Source of the DNA: Malania oleifera
Taxonomy: Eukaryota > Streptophyta > Magnoliopsida > Santalales > Ximeniaceae
DNA length: 64,000 nt
Direction: 5' to 3'
Assembly: GCF_029873635.1 (NCBI RefSeq)
Contig: NC_080421.1
Span: 3,224,001 to 3,288,000, forward strand
This document shows positions 32,452-45,600 of the stretch, in pieces. A program made the position numbers and the translations under genes. The notes under the pieces were generated by a model that worked only from the letters and a program-made list of their open reading frames with translations, searched no databases and was not told where the DNA came from. Position 1 is the stretch's first letter, and each line of letters begins with the position of its first letter.

Positions 32452-35400
32452 TCAAGAAACAAAACAACCACCGTGAGTAATCGTGGAAAATGTAGGCGTA
32501 CCCCACGCCAATCTTCTCAAATCTTGAGTATTCACTTCTATTTCTTGTGCTTCTTGCAATGCAGTTTTAACCAGTCTCCTAGCAATTCCCTGCATAAAGA
32601 AGCAAATAAAAATAAAGTTTCCCCCCTTTACTTCTCATTAATCCTCTTCACTAAATCTCTTTCATTTGCTTCGTTTATTCCTTTACTATTCAGGAGCTTT
32701 TGCCAAATGCACATATATACACCGAACAGAAACCCCATTTATGTGCACATACATGCGGGTCCAACCTACATTTACTTGGCCTAAAGCCTGCAAGTTTGAT
32801 GACAACTCGCAAATTTCAGGCTATTCAGGACCTGTTTGGGCATTCCATGGCAAGGACACCACTCATGAAATTCAAAGCCTATACTCTAGGGTGGCAACAC
32901 TGCATCAACTCATTATGATTTTCAGATGCAGCTCCATTGGCTACATTTTTATGACTAAATGTCATCTAAAAAATGGAATTACAACCTTATCCAACATACA
33001 TTGCATCCAAATTCTCTAAATTCCCTTTTTTTTTTTTTTTGATAAACAGGTATCTTCCTCATGAATACTGCATCAAAAATCACGATGCAAATGGGATTCT
33101 AAAGTGCCATTATAAGACATCAATATACCAAATTTTGTGCTGAAAAAAACAGAACTTACATTGTGTGGATGATTCTGAACTATATCAACAGCATCCTGAT
33201 TGCTAAGGTGTTCCCATAGGCCATCAGATGCAAATATAATAAATTGATCATGCGGTTGCAGTTGATGCTCTGAAATTGATGGTTCTGCGCTCAATATTGG
33301 TTTTTTGAAAGGTTCCCGAAGGCGGAATTTAGCATATAAAGGTTCCCTGTTGAACTCAGCCTTCTTCAAATATACATCCCCAATACATCTGGAGATCTAC
33401 AGCATCAAAGATTCCAGTCATTAGACAACAAAATCCAAAATATGAGATTCTCATGTCCAGCCAAAACAAACAAGTATGGACATGACTTGCAAGAATATTC
33501 ATTGCACAACAATCAGGTGCATGTGTCTATGCATCTGCCAAATCAAATATGAACTGTATATTTTCATAAGAAAATACAAGAAAAATAGTGTAATCTATAA
33601 CTAGTGGTAAAATCACAGCGATACAAGGTTTGAGCTAAAGCTAGTTGACAAGATTTTTAAATTAGTTAGTACAAAGAGTCAATAACTGCAGCAGCAAGAG
33701 AAATGGCAAGAACAGAAGCAGTTTCTTGAAGTATATAAACTTTTTTGACAGATCAGTCAAAACTTCTAAATGTTAAACATTGAACTTTCAGTTAAAGGAT
33801 TTAAAACAAATGTAAAAAAGCAAAGCAGGGCAATCAATATAAAAGCAGTAGATGTCATTTGGGTTGACTGAAATAATTCATAATCTAGATCTGCGACGAT
33901 AGAAACAACCACCAAGCCTCAAGTCCCACATAGATGATTTCCCCCAATATAATATTCCAATTAAAAAAGCAAGGAATATTTGGGTTTTCACCACAGTAAG
34001 TCCTCCAAAATAAGAAACAGTTATGGACTATCCAGTAACCTAATTTCTGAGTTGAAGTCCTAGAAAGAGAAACAGAATAAATTGATAAGAACAATGACGG
34101 AAGAAAGGAAGGGGGCAGAGCAAGACAGAGTCAGAGAGAGTACCTTGAACAGAAGCAAAACTGAATGTTCATAATTCCCCATAAACCAATAGTAAACACT
34201 TCTCTCCATATAAAACTTCTAGCAATTCATCAATAGCTAGAATTGCCTAGAAACATGCTAGATGCTCAAATGAAAAATCTTTTCAAACAGCCTACAGAAC
34301 TATTTCAAAACAATGTTTCGATATTTTCAACTGCATAAAAAATCGTTCAAACCAAAAACCTAAATGTAAAATCCTACCATGCAAGAATTTAAGGTACATA
34401 CAAAACCACAGGGACAAATTGTCAGCTAGCACTGAAGAAACAAAAGAAGATGGAACCCTCATGCATAAAGTAGTAGATCTGATCCATTAATTTACAGAAA
34501 AAAAAAGCAATATATGTTTCCACTGCACTTTTAGAAACATCTTGTCTCATCATTTTGCTAAAGATTTCAAACATTCCAAGTTCAATCGAGCCAAACTCAG
34601 GCTAATCATCAGAAAGTCCACTTCCACTTTTTTTCTGATAAGGAACTAGTTTGTATCGTTTGATAAGGGTTATTTAAGGCTGTTCAAGATACAACCATCC
34701 AGAAATAATAGTACTGCATTTGTGTCACGCCACCAAGCCAGGGGGGAAAAAAAGCTAAGTTGCTTTTACTTATCCCAAAATAGAAAGAACAAAAAATAAA
34801 TCTGAAACTTTCAAAATCCTAACCATTTCTTGCCTACTAACTACGGCAATAGGTGAAAGAGAGAGAAGGAGAGCGAGAGAGAGAGAGAGAGAGTTTAAAA
34901 GACATAACAAGAACTCCATCTGGCTCCACTTCAATCACCATTTGGTTGACAAAAACAATTAAAGAACCTCAGCATGCACGTTTTTGTACAACAAGGGGCA
35001 AAATTGCCCTGAAAACATAAGTTAACCTAATATTTGATCAAACAATTTATTTAAATTTTAAAAAAAATTAACAAGAAAAATAAGGAAGTTTCAACTTCAC
35101 TAGTCTTATGAAATTCTCACAAGTCAAAAAATAAAAAAAGTCGTGCAAAAACATTGCAAAGTCCAGAAAATGGAAATAGCACAGAGAATATAAGCTGCAA
35201 AACTAACATTAAATGCCAAATATCATTAAATGCCAAATATCATTCTCCATAATTACAAGAATTTACCTGTATAAGGCCTTTTACACGCCATACATTATGC
35301 TTTAGAACCACAATCTGCGAGTCATCTGGGTGAGCGGAAAATAGCTCCTGTCTCACAGATTCTATGCTCACATTGTGCTCTGCTGATAGCTGGATGGGCA

Positions 35401-36507
35401 GAACCTCCCCAGTTGCCCTCACAACTCTTCCCAGTACAGCACGGGAATCACCAAGGTTAGCAATGTAAAGGGTTCCACCACAGATCACCCCAACCAGGCA
35501 GCAAGATCCAACAGCTGCAATTTGTGGCTTCATTGGCCACTGCTTTGTAACAAGAGAGAGAAAACCTTCTTCTGTTGCTTGAAATGCCTTCTTTATAACA
35601 TCCAGTGACATAGAGTGTTGTTCCGACGTAAACCCTAGAAAAAAAAGATTGGGAACTTTAAGAATTGGGAACTTTAAGAAGTACAAATTGATCGCCAATC
35701 GCCAAAAGCCCACAAAAGGATAAAAGAAAAAGAAAAATAGAAGGAAAAGTACAATGCAATCCGTATTTTAATAATTTAATAAACAAATAAAATTAGATAT
35801 TTAGTCAATACTTGAAGCGTTGAACTGAAAAAACAGATGTTACATTCAGTTGGAAACAAGCGACAGTAAAACCAAACAAAAGTGAAATTTTGAATCATAA
35901 TGTTTTATGGTTTGCAGGACTTCTCTTTTCCAGGGAGGCACCTAAGATCATATTTGAGGTTTTATTCTCTTCTTGCTCCCTCATTTTTTCATCAGGCATT
36001 GTGAGAGGAGAGTAATCAAAACTCGGAGCCAGATGTAAATAAAGATGATCATGCTAAAATAAGCAGATGAAAAATATACATATATTCTACCACTAGTTTA
36101 CGTTTCTTACACAATAAACAGGCTGTGAGCTACTTATGGAGTAAAAATACATTAGTGACCAAATTCCATTAAAATTAAAGTTACTTACTCTTGAGATGAT
36201 GAAAGAGGTGATCATTGATATACCGCGATGTCTCAGGCCCGCCGTGACCATCATAGATCCCGACAAAGGTGCCAACTGGGCCGGACTCGCTCGAGCTCAA
36301 ATTGCCCGATTCAACCTGGCTCTGATCCTCCAGCAAATTGTTGGCCTGCACTACAGCCATTGAGAATTCACCATTCAAGTGTTGTCCACTGTCTTTGTAC
36401 CACAGCAGCCCCTCTTGGCGACCCCCCGTGTCTGAACCTGCATGAGCATATCGATCCGACCTCGGCCGCCAACAGGCCCTCAGAAATGTCATCAACCCCG
36501 ATAACAT
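32452..36507 (-). CDS. Protein phosphatase 2C, clade D, with disrupted last exon
   Basis: Four coding exons join in frame with GT-AG introns: 36189-36507 (ATG at 36505-36507), 35267-35634, 33160-33396 and 32452-32589. The product, 353 residues as read, is a PPM-type Ser/Thr phosphatase close to Arabidopsis clade D PP2Cs (such as At3g51370), which dephosphorylate plasma-membrane H+-ATPase and are inhibited by SAUR proteins. Seen: [20 protein letters not shown] (31-50), metal-binding DGHGG (86-90), GDSRAVLG (168-175), [32 protein letters not shown] (230-244) and metal-binding DGLW (287-290). The last exon starts [14 protein letters not shown], but a net 2-base loss shifts the frame. The family's HFHDDITVVV segment, with a metal-binding Asp, is lost and a stop appears at 32,452. 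The old frame resumes as [18 protein letters not shown] to a stop at 32,322. This is either recent damage or an assembly error. Confidence 0.88.
34855..34893. repeat. GA microsatellite in PP2C intron 2
   Basis: A run of GAGAGA within the 1.87-kb intron between exons 2 and 3 (33,397-35,266). The rest of that intron has no recognised feature. Confidence 0.85.
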
Positions 36508-37560
36508 ACCTCATTTCAGCCAGACCACTCTCCAAGTCCTCCACATCTAGTAACCTGAAAACACCACCTCGACCCAAATTGAGATAACCTCAGTTGTTTT
36601 TTTGTGTAATCTCCTCAGTCCTCGCTACCTCAATACGTAATCAACGCGCACTACAGCATCAAAAACAGCAAACGAAGACGCAAAATTTATACTTCTAATA
36701 ATTTCTAACAATCACAACATAACAGATCGAAGACATGACATCAACGAAGCCAACTTTTCGTGTATTTTCAGTTGAGAAATGCACCAAAACAAGGGAATTA
36801 GGGCACATGACCTGAAACCCATTTCTGTTTCTCCTTAAAACAGAAAACCCACGACGACAACAGCCGCTAAAAATGAAAAAAACAACGCGAATACAAAACG
36901 GCGGTTTTTGAAAACAATGGTAGTCAAACCCAAACCCAAACCCGCTTTTTCTCCCTCAACTTTTTTCGGTCACCGGTCAGTCATTTGAAATCCGGAAGGT
37001 TTAACTAATAGCTCAGGAAAAATAAACCCCAGTTGCAGAAATCCCGAATAACTCTTGAATCAGAACAATTCAACTACGAATTTAAAAAAGAATAATTTTC
37101 AACTACCAATTTTCAAACAATGAAAAATAAAAAATCAAAAAAGTTAACGGCCCCAACTAAACAATATAAACTTACAGGACGACTTGACTCTTTTAGGGCC
37201 TTCTAGACAGATTTGAATTGAAGAAGAAGAAGATCCAACGACAGAATGAAACCAGTTCAAAGACGTTAGATCCACGGATCTACGACATCAACAAAGGAAC
37301 ACGGCGTTAGGGTTTTGAACTTTCGATTGCATCCCAGAATTAAAAGAGAATTGAAATGGGCGTTCTTGAAATGACTTATAGGAGCAGATTACGCCAACTG
37401 AAGCTCTTCCTCCCTACCTCTACCTCTCCCTCTCTCTCACCGCGCCAAGCGCCATAAAAGACCAGCCTTGGAGAGCTTGAAGCCAGCAAAGCACAGGTCC
37501 AGCCATGGGCTCCACAGCAGTGGAGAGAGAGACGGAGCAGTGTTAGAGGGAGAAGGAGAG
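36508..37560 (-). promoter_or_regulatory. PP2C 5' UTR, UTR intron and promoter region
   Basis: On the minus strand an acceptor (GTTTTCAG/GTTACTAG, exon edge 36,554) lies 47 bp upstream of the ATG, and a donor (CGTCCT/GTAAGTTT, exon edge 37,176) lies further up. They define a 621-bp 5'-UTR intron, common in this family. The first exon is right of 37,176, in GA/CT-rich sequence (37,430-37,570) that probably spans the transcription start. No clear TATA box is assigned. Confidence 0.6.
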
Positions 37561-39799
37561 AGAGAGAGTCAATGAAGTTAACGGGACAAGGATATTGTCT
37601 ACGGTGATTTCATAGAATTTAGATGAACCGGACTGCACGTGAGAACACGTGGACGGGCGAGGGATGGGGTACCCGACGGATAGCGAAGTAACCGTTTTGT
37701 TTTTATCCGGATAATTATTGGTGGCCCAGTTTCCTAGTCCACGCGTCCGCTTCTGGAGGCAGCAGCACAGAACTTCCGCGCCTCCAAAGGTCAAAGCCAA
37801 ACAAAATTTTATTTACCCAAATGGGTTCGTGGAAAGGCCAAATGGCCAAAAAGGGTCTCAGGGCGTGTACCACGAGAAGGGTATTTTGTCATTTCACACT
37901 TGACCTCCGAGCAGCTTTCATATGAGTTGGAGCCTCGGATTGGCCAGCTCTCTTCAAGTGCATTTACTCAGGGGACCTTGTGTGGGATCATTCATTTTTT
38001 CAAACGGAAAGATAGAATCAGACCTATTCCTAAAATGTCTTTCTAGATATTTCTGAATGTCCCGCACGAAACGTGAGAAGCAAATAATTATTCATTTATT
38101 TTTAAAAGAAATCAAATTTTTTTTTGAAAAACTTATAAAATTCAGTCATTTTTTTTCTTTATCATCATAACTTCATCTGAATTCAAATCTTACTGACAGG
38201 TCCACTAAAGATCAGAAATTGTTGAAAATAATAAGATGTTTCTTTTGCCCCTTCCAATCGATCTGAACCATGAGAGGGACATTTTTGTCATTTTAAAATG
38301 TAAATAAAATCTCTGGCAAATGATAAATGGGTTGTTTAGGAAAAGCGCCCAGGCTTGAGGCATGTGTCACAAGAAGGATATTTTTGTCATTTCAAAATGT
38401 TTACATGCATGAGATTGACCTTCAAGGAGCTTTCATTTAAGTTATTTTAATTGAAATAAATCTATAAACCAACTAATTAATCAAATTTTGTCACTAATTT
38501 TATAAATTTTGGAATCTTGCAAAGAAATTGAGTCAAAATTTTATTAAATTATATAATTTTTTAAAAATTTTCATAAATTTAAATTTTATGTTTTTAAACA
38601 TAATTTTAAATCATTTTTAAAAATTTGAGAAAGCACAATTTTACATATTGTAAAAAACACCAATGAACCTAAGCATTTAGCATAAAAGAATGATATTTTA
38701 TGTAACTTAAAATATAAATAGGTATTTTAGACTTTCTCGGTGTGCTCGAATGGGTTATGGGCTGGTGCCTTTAAAAAGGATAGTTTTGTCATTTTGAACT
38801 ATTAAAAGAACACTTAAGAAGGATATTTTTGTCATTTGAAAGTATAAAGGAAGACTTTAATTGACCCAATATTGAGAAGCTACCTCACCATTGGTATGTT
38901 CATTGCAAGCCCATATGGATAAGATAATATTTGTATGAGTTTCAAATGGGCAGTTTGGTACTACTTTTTTGGCCCACAAATCATGTGTTGCTTTTTGGGC
39001 CTTCGGAGTTTTTGGTCATTTCCTTCCTAAAATTTTTTATTTATTTATGTATTATTATTATTAGTAGTTGTGCAAGCTTTTTTATTCCAAAGATCATGCC
39101 TTGTGATTTGCTCAGTTTGGAAATGTTCCCAACCCCCCCCCCCCCCCCCACTCTATTTAAGTTGGGGTCTACCCATTTCATTGCACCCCACTTGCCTATT
39201 CTTCTTATTATTTCAAGAGCAAAATTAGGGTTTGTATGTGAGTGTGTGTATATATAATAGGTTAAAAAAATAAAATATTTTTTATTTTTTATTATTAGGA
39301 GAAAATTTGAATTTAGTATATTTTTTTATGGTCAAAAGAAATTGGTAGAAAACTATGTCTAATTTAGTTGAACACTTTAAAATAATTGTTTCCTTTTGAA
39401 ATATTTTTTACACTTCATGAGATTGTGCTTAATTTTTAAAGTATAAATATTTATTGATAAGGTTCAAATTAAGTTGTCACTTTTTAAATACAAATAAAAA
39501 TCTTAAATAGGTATTTGATGCTCAAACGATTCAAAGCTCAGCCCCGATGACGACTTGGTTAGTACTTAAATTTTTTTAATTATATTTACTGTTGCTTTGA
39601 CATGAGTTCTTACTTTATCTTAAATTGTTAATTATTTAATATTGAGAATCTAGATGGACAAAATCAACTTTAGAATTGTCGAGCTTAAAGTCATGTATCC
39701 GTGTGTCACATCTTACATCGAATGTATACTATCCTAGATTTATAAGGATGGTTTTGATTCCAACAATGAGACAGTTTTTAAATGAGAAACTCATGAGGT
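37561..39799. other. Intergenic DNA with short dispersed repeat
   Basis: No gene is recognised. A short phrase close to 'AGAAGGATATTTTTGTCATTT' recurs at about 37,877, 38,275, 38,368, 38,778 and 38,817, often beside 'TTTAAAATG' or 'GACCTTCAAGGAGC', implying local duplication or a repeat. A run of 17 C lies at 39,133-39,149. Confidence 0.55.
39133..39149. repeat. Poly-C run
   Basis: Seventeen consecutive C residues in otherwise AT-rich DNA. Such runs are length-unstable and prone to sequencing error. Confidence 0.9.
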
Positions 39800-40312
39800 A
39801 GGAGTGAGCATAATTCAGGTTTAACCAAATTAACCGACTAAATTCGGTTGGTTCGGTTTGGTTCAGTTATAGATTTGGATAATTTTGGTATTTGATTTTT
39901 GGTTCGGGTATGGGGAAATTTAATTTGGTTAACCGAATTACTAATTAATTAAAAATTAAATATAAATTAGCAATATTAAATGCAATTGATAAATTATAAA
40001 TTATATAATTGTTTGATTTTCTTAATTTATTTATTAAATCAATGTCATTCTCTTAATTTAGCTCTTACAATTAAAAGAAATGGTAAACATTAATTTTAAA
40101 ATTTGCAATCATATTTTATTTTTATAATTACTTTTAAATTATTTCAGTCAAAATTGGTTAACCGAATTATCCGAAAAGTTGGTTCGGTCAAGCGCAGTTT
40201 GGTTACAACACATAATTTGGGTGGTTCGGTTAGAGATTATTGTTAACCAAAATTTTTGATTAATTCGATTAATTAGGCCAATTTGACCGAATCGACTGTT
40301 TGCACACTCCTA
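39800..40312. mobile_element. hAT-like MITE
   Basis: The ends are inverted: AGGAGTGAGCATAATTC on the left and ...TTTGCACACTCCTA on the right. An 8-bp near-duplication flanks them: CATGAGGT (39,792-39,799) and CGTGAGGT (40,314-40,321), one mismatch, the length expected for hAT transposition. Interior GGTTCGGTTTGGTT words on the left face GGTTAACCGAATT/GACCGAATCGA words on the right. There is no coding capacity. Confidence 0.7.
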
Positions 40313-41157
40313 TCGTGAGGTCAATGAGTAAAAGCGAATAAAACTTCATAGAGTTTTGTTCAAGACTGTTACACTATCCGTCAAAATAAAGAAAACTCTT
40401 TATTAGAACGAACAATATGAATGGTTGAAACAGGATCTTTAGGAAATCTCATAATGAAGCAAAAACATTCTCTTTCCACAATATGGCATCTTAAGGTGGT
40501 CCCTTTTAATCTTTTTTTTTTTTTTAGGTATATAATAATGCACTCCCCTTTATTTTATTTTCCTTTTTCTATCCATCAAGGGAGAGGGGGAAATTTCAAC
40601 TTGTCCTATTCAAATATTACCAGAAAATTCCACACCAGTCTTTTAGGAGATCTAAAAATTAGAGCTTACTATTTTTAGGTTAACACTATCGAATTTAGCT
40701 TTACAAGAAAATAAAAGTGCCTATGTGATAAAAGATAAATTTCATTTCGTTATGTAACCACGTTTGAAAAAATTCCCTAAAAAAAAGTGCAATAGGTGTG
40801 GAAAGTTGTGCCCTAATTGGGCCTATATGTAACTTGCACCTAAGGCATCTAATTTTGTTTCCTTCACAATATGAAATCTGAACATTGCATTTGGAGATAT
40901 TCTCACATTGAACACATGTGGATGGCAATTTTCTCCGCCTGAGTTGGCTTCCCCTGTTTAGCACGCTCTGTTTCAGCAGCAAACCAAACCTAGAAAGTTC
41001 ACACAGTTGCAATTATAAAATGGGCAAGATAAAATTAAATAATTGAATGATTGCATCATATATAATTTATACAATATTATAAAAATTGTGGGGTATATAT
41101 TTATTTTTTAATAAATAATAAATAATAATTACATATATATTTAAATATATATATATG

Positions 41158-41197
<40 letters not shown>

Positions 41198-42500
41198 TTC
41201 AAACTCTGTTATTTGAGAAATAGTAATATTTTACTTAAAATGCAAGCTACTTTTATAATATTTACAACCCAATTTCCGGGAACTTGCTATTCCAATCACC
41301 AAACAAGGCCCTACACGGCTACACCACCCTCTGTTTGTTTGGAGGCAGGTCAAACCGCCCAACCCTAGGCTAGTCATTGGCCCCTGGTTTCATAAAACCA
41401 GCTAAACATTTTTGGTAAAAAAAAAAATCTTTTTGAGGATCAAGATATTAAAAAAGATTCCGTTGAAATTGAAGTAATTCGAATTTGATTATCTAGTTGA
41501 GCGCATAATTATTTCGTTGAAAGCATATGTAATCGAATTAGATTTTAGTTAGAAGACTAATATGATTAATGTGACATATAACGCTTTTTAATTCTTACAT
41601 CAGATATGATTACAGTCTAGTTGAAACTTATATTTTCGTTCATCCACAACTGAAAAAGGGAGAAAAAAACTATTTTTTACTCTGTTTTTTTTTTTCACTC
41701 TTTAATTTTTACTGATTAATGTATATGTATGGTTTAAAAGGTTAAAAAATTAATGTTAATATTATTCAATCTCAACAATAGTATAAAGTACAAACATATT
41801 TTTTATTAAAGCTTTAATTGACCATACAAAGTTGTACCTAATTGAATGAGGAATGGTACATCAAAATGAAATCATCAATGATCATCTCTTGCCCTCATAT
41901 TTAAAAATATATATTAAAGTAAATGTTTATTGTTGCTTAATTTGTAATATATAATATTAAGTGAAAAAATTATGTCGTAGATCTATCTCGGCATATTGTT
42001 AATGTATTTGTTTTTCAGATTCAATGTTAATAAAGGTAGAATCTAATGATACATGTTTAGCATATGAAAAATAGGATCGATACATATGAGGGCAGGTCTC
42101 CTATATAATTTTTTCATATAGAATGTGTGGGTCAACTAAGATCCTTTAAAAATGTAGGAGTATTTGAATGGTGCAAATCAATTAGATCCTTGAAGACTTA
42201 ACTAATGGTAATCAAATTAACTTTGGAGAACATGTGCATGTGAGTATTGAAACACGTTAGACGTTCAAATTTCGTATCCACTTACCTAGATGAGACTAAC
42301 AAGATTGAAAATTAAGGAAAGACCTTTCTATTCCGTTAATTAATCAGTCCCAAAAGGGGCTTGAATACCATTGATTATGAATATATGTGCACACACACAC
42401 ACACATATGTACACTCAATAAATAATTGCTAGACTATTGCACTTAACTTGATTATCTTTTTGTGAATACATGAGTCCTTATTTAGAGTGAAAATGAAGAA
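40313..42500. other. Intergenic DNA, no gene recognised
   Basis: AT-rich with a GA microsatellite at 41,161-41,195 and short AT and CA runs (42,394-42,406). Small open frames have no recognised motif. Confidence 0.5.
41161..41195. repeat. AG microsatellite
   Basis: An uninterrupted AG repeat of about 17 units next to AT-rich sequence. Confidence 0.95.
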
Positions 42501-42511
42501 AAAAATTTTCT

Positions 42512-42716
42512 CTCGTGAATTAGTCAAATCACAAAAAAAATTTGTCTTATGAATTAGTCAAGTCATGAAAAGGAGTTGTCTTGTGAATTAATCAAGTCTC
42601 AAAAATAATCTTTGTTATGATTTAATCGAGTCGCGAAAATGATTTGTCTTGTAAATTAGTCGAGTCACAGAAAGGATCTATCTTACCAATTAGTCAAGTC
42701 CCAAAAAGGATTTGAA
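42512..42716. repeat. Degenerate ~35-37 bp tandem repeat
   Basis: About six units with core 'TTGTCTTGTGAATTAGTCAAGTCACAAAAAGGA'. A stray single unit ('attaatcagtcccaaaaggggcttgaatacc') lies at 42,337, and the last unit ends in the same 'ttgaatacca' phrase. Confidence 0.75.
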
Positions 42717-42730
42717 TACCACATTAAAAA

Positions 42731-42731
<1 letters not shown>

Positions 42732-42771
<40 letters not shown>

Positions 42772-42773
42772 AA
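42732..42773. repeat. TG/AG compound microsatellite
   Basis: (TG)n followed directly by (AG)n. Confidence 0.95.
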
Positions 42774-43049
42774 GAAAATAGTAAGTAGACTATTGAACTT
42801 TAGATTGGGTGGAGCAAGCAGAATGCATGTTAAACTAGCTACGTGGGTTAAATATTAGCTGGCATGGTCGTGAATTAGGTCAAAAAAAAGCTGGAAGTAA
42901 GAGGAATACGAAGGTGTGTGGGCATGGGTGGGAGCTAGCTAGGGAGGCGCAAGTGCAGTTTCCTGGTAGCAGCGGCAGCCTTGGCTTGCATGCTCTGCTT
43001 TTCTATCTCAGCCCACCTCTCTTACCTATCTTTGATTTTTGTATACATA

Positions 43050-43052
43050 TAC

Positions 43053-43092
<40 letters not shown>
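43050..43092. repeat. AT/TG compound microsatellite
   Basis: (AT)n followed by (GT)n, ending at 'gtgttac'. Confidence 0.95.
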
Positions 43093-43689
43093 TACTAAAT
43101 TACATATAACATAATATAGTATATATTGAATTAATTTAATATAAGTAGCTAGCCAACCCCAAGGCATAATGTAAAGGCAGCCGACCCTTATTATTAGCTG
43201 CAGCAGGCATGAATAGACCATTCATGGAGAGCCTTGCCTTATCTAAACTCTCTCCCTCTCTTAAGAGAAAATTTCTCTGTGGCTTCTTGGATGCCTCGAT
43301 TCCCTCTTGCAGGTTGCTTCATCACTTCCTACAGTGTTTATCCTCCTCATGTGTATGTATGAGTGTGTAAGTAAGGGGGCTAAATTTAGTTTGAATTGAT
43401 GATTGAGTTGTATTTAGAAAGATTATTGCTCTTTTTTTTTTTACTAAAAGATGGCGGCATCTCCATTTATTTATTAATAAACCCTCATTTTTACGGAGGA
43501 ATACTGTGGTTTTAAGATAAGTAAAAGGAAGATTACAGAAAAATAAAATAAAATCTTTCCAGAAACAAAACCAGCAACCAATCAAACCTAAATAACAAAA
43601 CTAAATAAAGCTAACAAATAAGATAGAAACATAAAAACAATCATAAACAAATCAAAATTCACCAAACAAAACTCGAGGGTTGAACTAAC

Positions 43690-44080
43690 AACGAACGAAA
43701 GTAATACCCCACCTATCCATCTGAAAAATACCTTTCAGATAACGTGGTAGAAGATATTATTTTTCATAAATTATATTGTTTCCCATTTTTCATTCTTTAG
43801 TAAGAAAATCAGTCGCATTATTGTCTTCCCTGTACTAATGTGTCACCATGACGTTCACTCCTTCTAGCTCCACCATGAGATCCTCCAAAAAATCTCAAAG
43901 ATACTACAAAGTACATCTATTTTTTTGAAACCAATCAACTACAATTTGCGAGTCACTTTCAATAATCATATTAAAATAATGCAATCGTTTGCATAAACGA
44001 ATTCCTTCCCTAATTGTTTTTAATTCCGCACTATTATTCATATTATTGCCAAAATATCTTGAAAAAACCATTTTTGTCAT
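43690..44080 (-). pseudogene. LINE-associated RNase H domain relic
   Basis: Minus-strand translation gives NNMNNSAELKTIREGIRLCK, then YFNMIIESDSQIVVDWFQKN (about 44,060 down to 43,920), matching the core of the plant RVT_3-type RNase H: 'N.AEL.AI..GL.LC' and 'I.E.DS..VV.W'. After a stop comes LMVELEGVNVMVTH*YREDNNATDFL, matching 'V.R..N..AD.LA'. Further left, RWGITF-like sequence resembles the C-terminal tail of such proteins. No reverse transcriptase is attached, so it is a 5'-truncated LINE or a captured fragment. Confidence 0.7.
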
Positions 44081-45380
44081 GTCATGGCAATCCCGAATTC
44101 AAGTGGATTAAGTTCGAATTTAACAATTTTAAGATTGATTGAATTCGAGTCGAGTTTTGAACTTAAAATCTTCAAAACCAATTAAGTTTGAGCTAGCCAA
44201 GTTTCAACATCAATATTTTTAAATCAAGTCAAGTTCGATGTGCTCTCACTGTGTCGACTTTACTGCACTTGAATAAACTCCTAAGTACTTGTCCCATAAG
44301 AATGACTTCGGTAACAAACTCAAGGCTTTCTGATTAAGATATCAAAGTTTTAAAAATTTTCACTTTTCCATTTCAAATTATTTCTAAGTGTTTAAGTGGG
44401 TAAAAGAAATGGGGTGAGCCCATTTTATAGATGGATTAGTCAATTATCCAAAGAGACTCAAATACCATGATTTCCCCACCCAAAAAAGAAAAAAGAAAAG
44501 GACTAGTTAGCGGTGCATTTAAAAGATAGTAATGATAATTATGTCACTATATTGTTCTCTACAGACTTATAAAAGACAATTGAAATTTGAATTCCAATAA
44601 AGTTTTCATTATACATAAAAGGAAGACTTGGAAGAGATTGTTGACCTAAGTACACAATTATTATTTTTAATTTTTAAAATAAATTTTCTTTCAATTTGTT
44701 GCACAAATGTGTAATTGTGTGTATATGTATGTAAGCGTATATATATTATAAGATGAAAGACACTAACTTCCCCTAAACCTTGACAAAAAGATAAGAATCA
44801 TTCCTAAAATTTCAGAAATCCCAATAACCTCCTTGAGACTCTAAATATTTCATCAACTTTCTTTAGAATTCGTTTAAAAAAATACAGACCTCCCCTTAGA
44901 TTAGGCTAAAATACAATTTTTAAGGGTGTAAAGTGTTCCAAAAATTAAAAGTGAGGAGATGCTTGTGAGATTTTTAAAATTTTAAGGTAAATTTGTGAAG
45001 TTTTTAAAATTTGAAAAAAAGTTCTTATCTTTTTACCAAACCTTAAGTGCTAGTTTAGACTATTTTACTTGGAGAAATGAAAGGAAAGGAAAGGAAAATA
45101 AAAAATGAATTTTTTTTTCATTATATTTTCTCTCTATATCAAATACCATTTAACATGAAAAATGATTTAATATAATTAAAAATTATATATATATGTATAT
45201 ATAATATTAAAATTTTGTTCATTAATCTAATACATTTTTTTTAATTTTTTTTCTCACTTTTCTTGATATTCAAATACGAAGAAATAGAACACTACCTCTC
45301 TTTTTTTCTTTTCTTAATATTTTTCAAGTTGTAGATATATAATAAAAAGATTACTCAGTATTATTGCGTCAAGTACAAGT
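44081..45380. other. AT-rich spacer, no gene recognised
   Basis: About 44,090-44,240 has AAGTTCGA/GAATTCGAGTCGAG/AAGTTTGAGCT words like other degenerate dispersed repeats. The rest shows only homopolymer and AT runs. Confidence 0.45.
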
Positions 45381-45555
45381 TGTTGAGAATTTCACCTGTG
45401 AGTTTGTCCTATATTGAAAAAATTAAATAAATAATAAGTATTTTTATATTAGGCCTACAACTCACTAGACTTAAGTTTTTGGATCAAATTAATATTCACC
45501 CATATATATAAAGCTCAGCTCATTGACTTAAGTTTTTGAATCAAATTGATGTTCA

Positions 45556-45586
<31 letters not shown>

Positions 45587-45600
45587 CAAGCCCACTACTC
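45381..45600 (+). repeat. Degenerate LTR of TRIM family
   Basis: It begins TGTTGAGAATTTCACCTGTG and continues AGTTTGTCCTATATTGAAAA and 'actcactagacttaagtttttggatcaaatt', matching the 168-bp LTRs at 51,446-52,284. The second half is duplicated ('gacttaagttttt.ga.caaatt.atattcac') and has an AT microsatellite (45,560-45,586). No interior or partner is visible. Confidence 0.65.

Noticed and set aside
42900..43220. Possible microRNA precursor near a locally GC-richer stretch
   Set aside because: I compared it with the conserved plant miRNA families I know and found no match or convincing hairpin.
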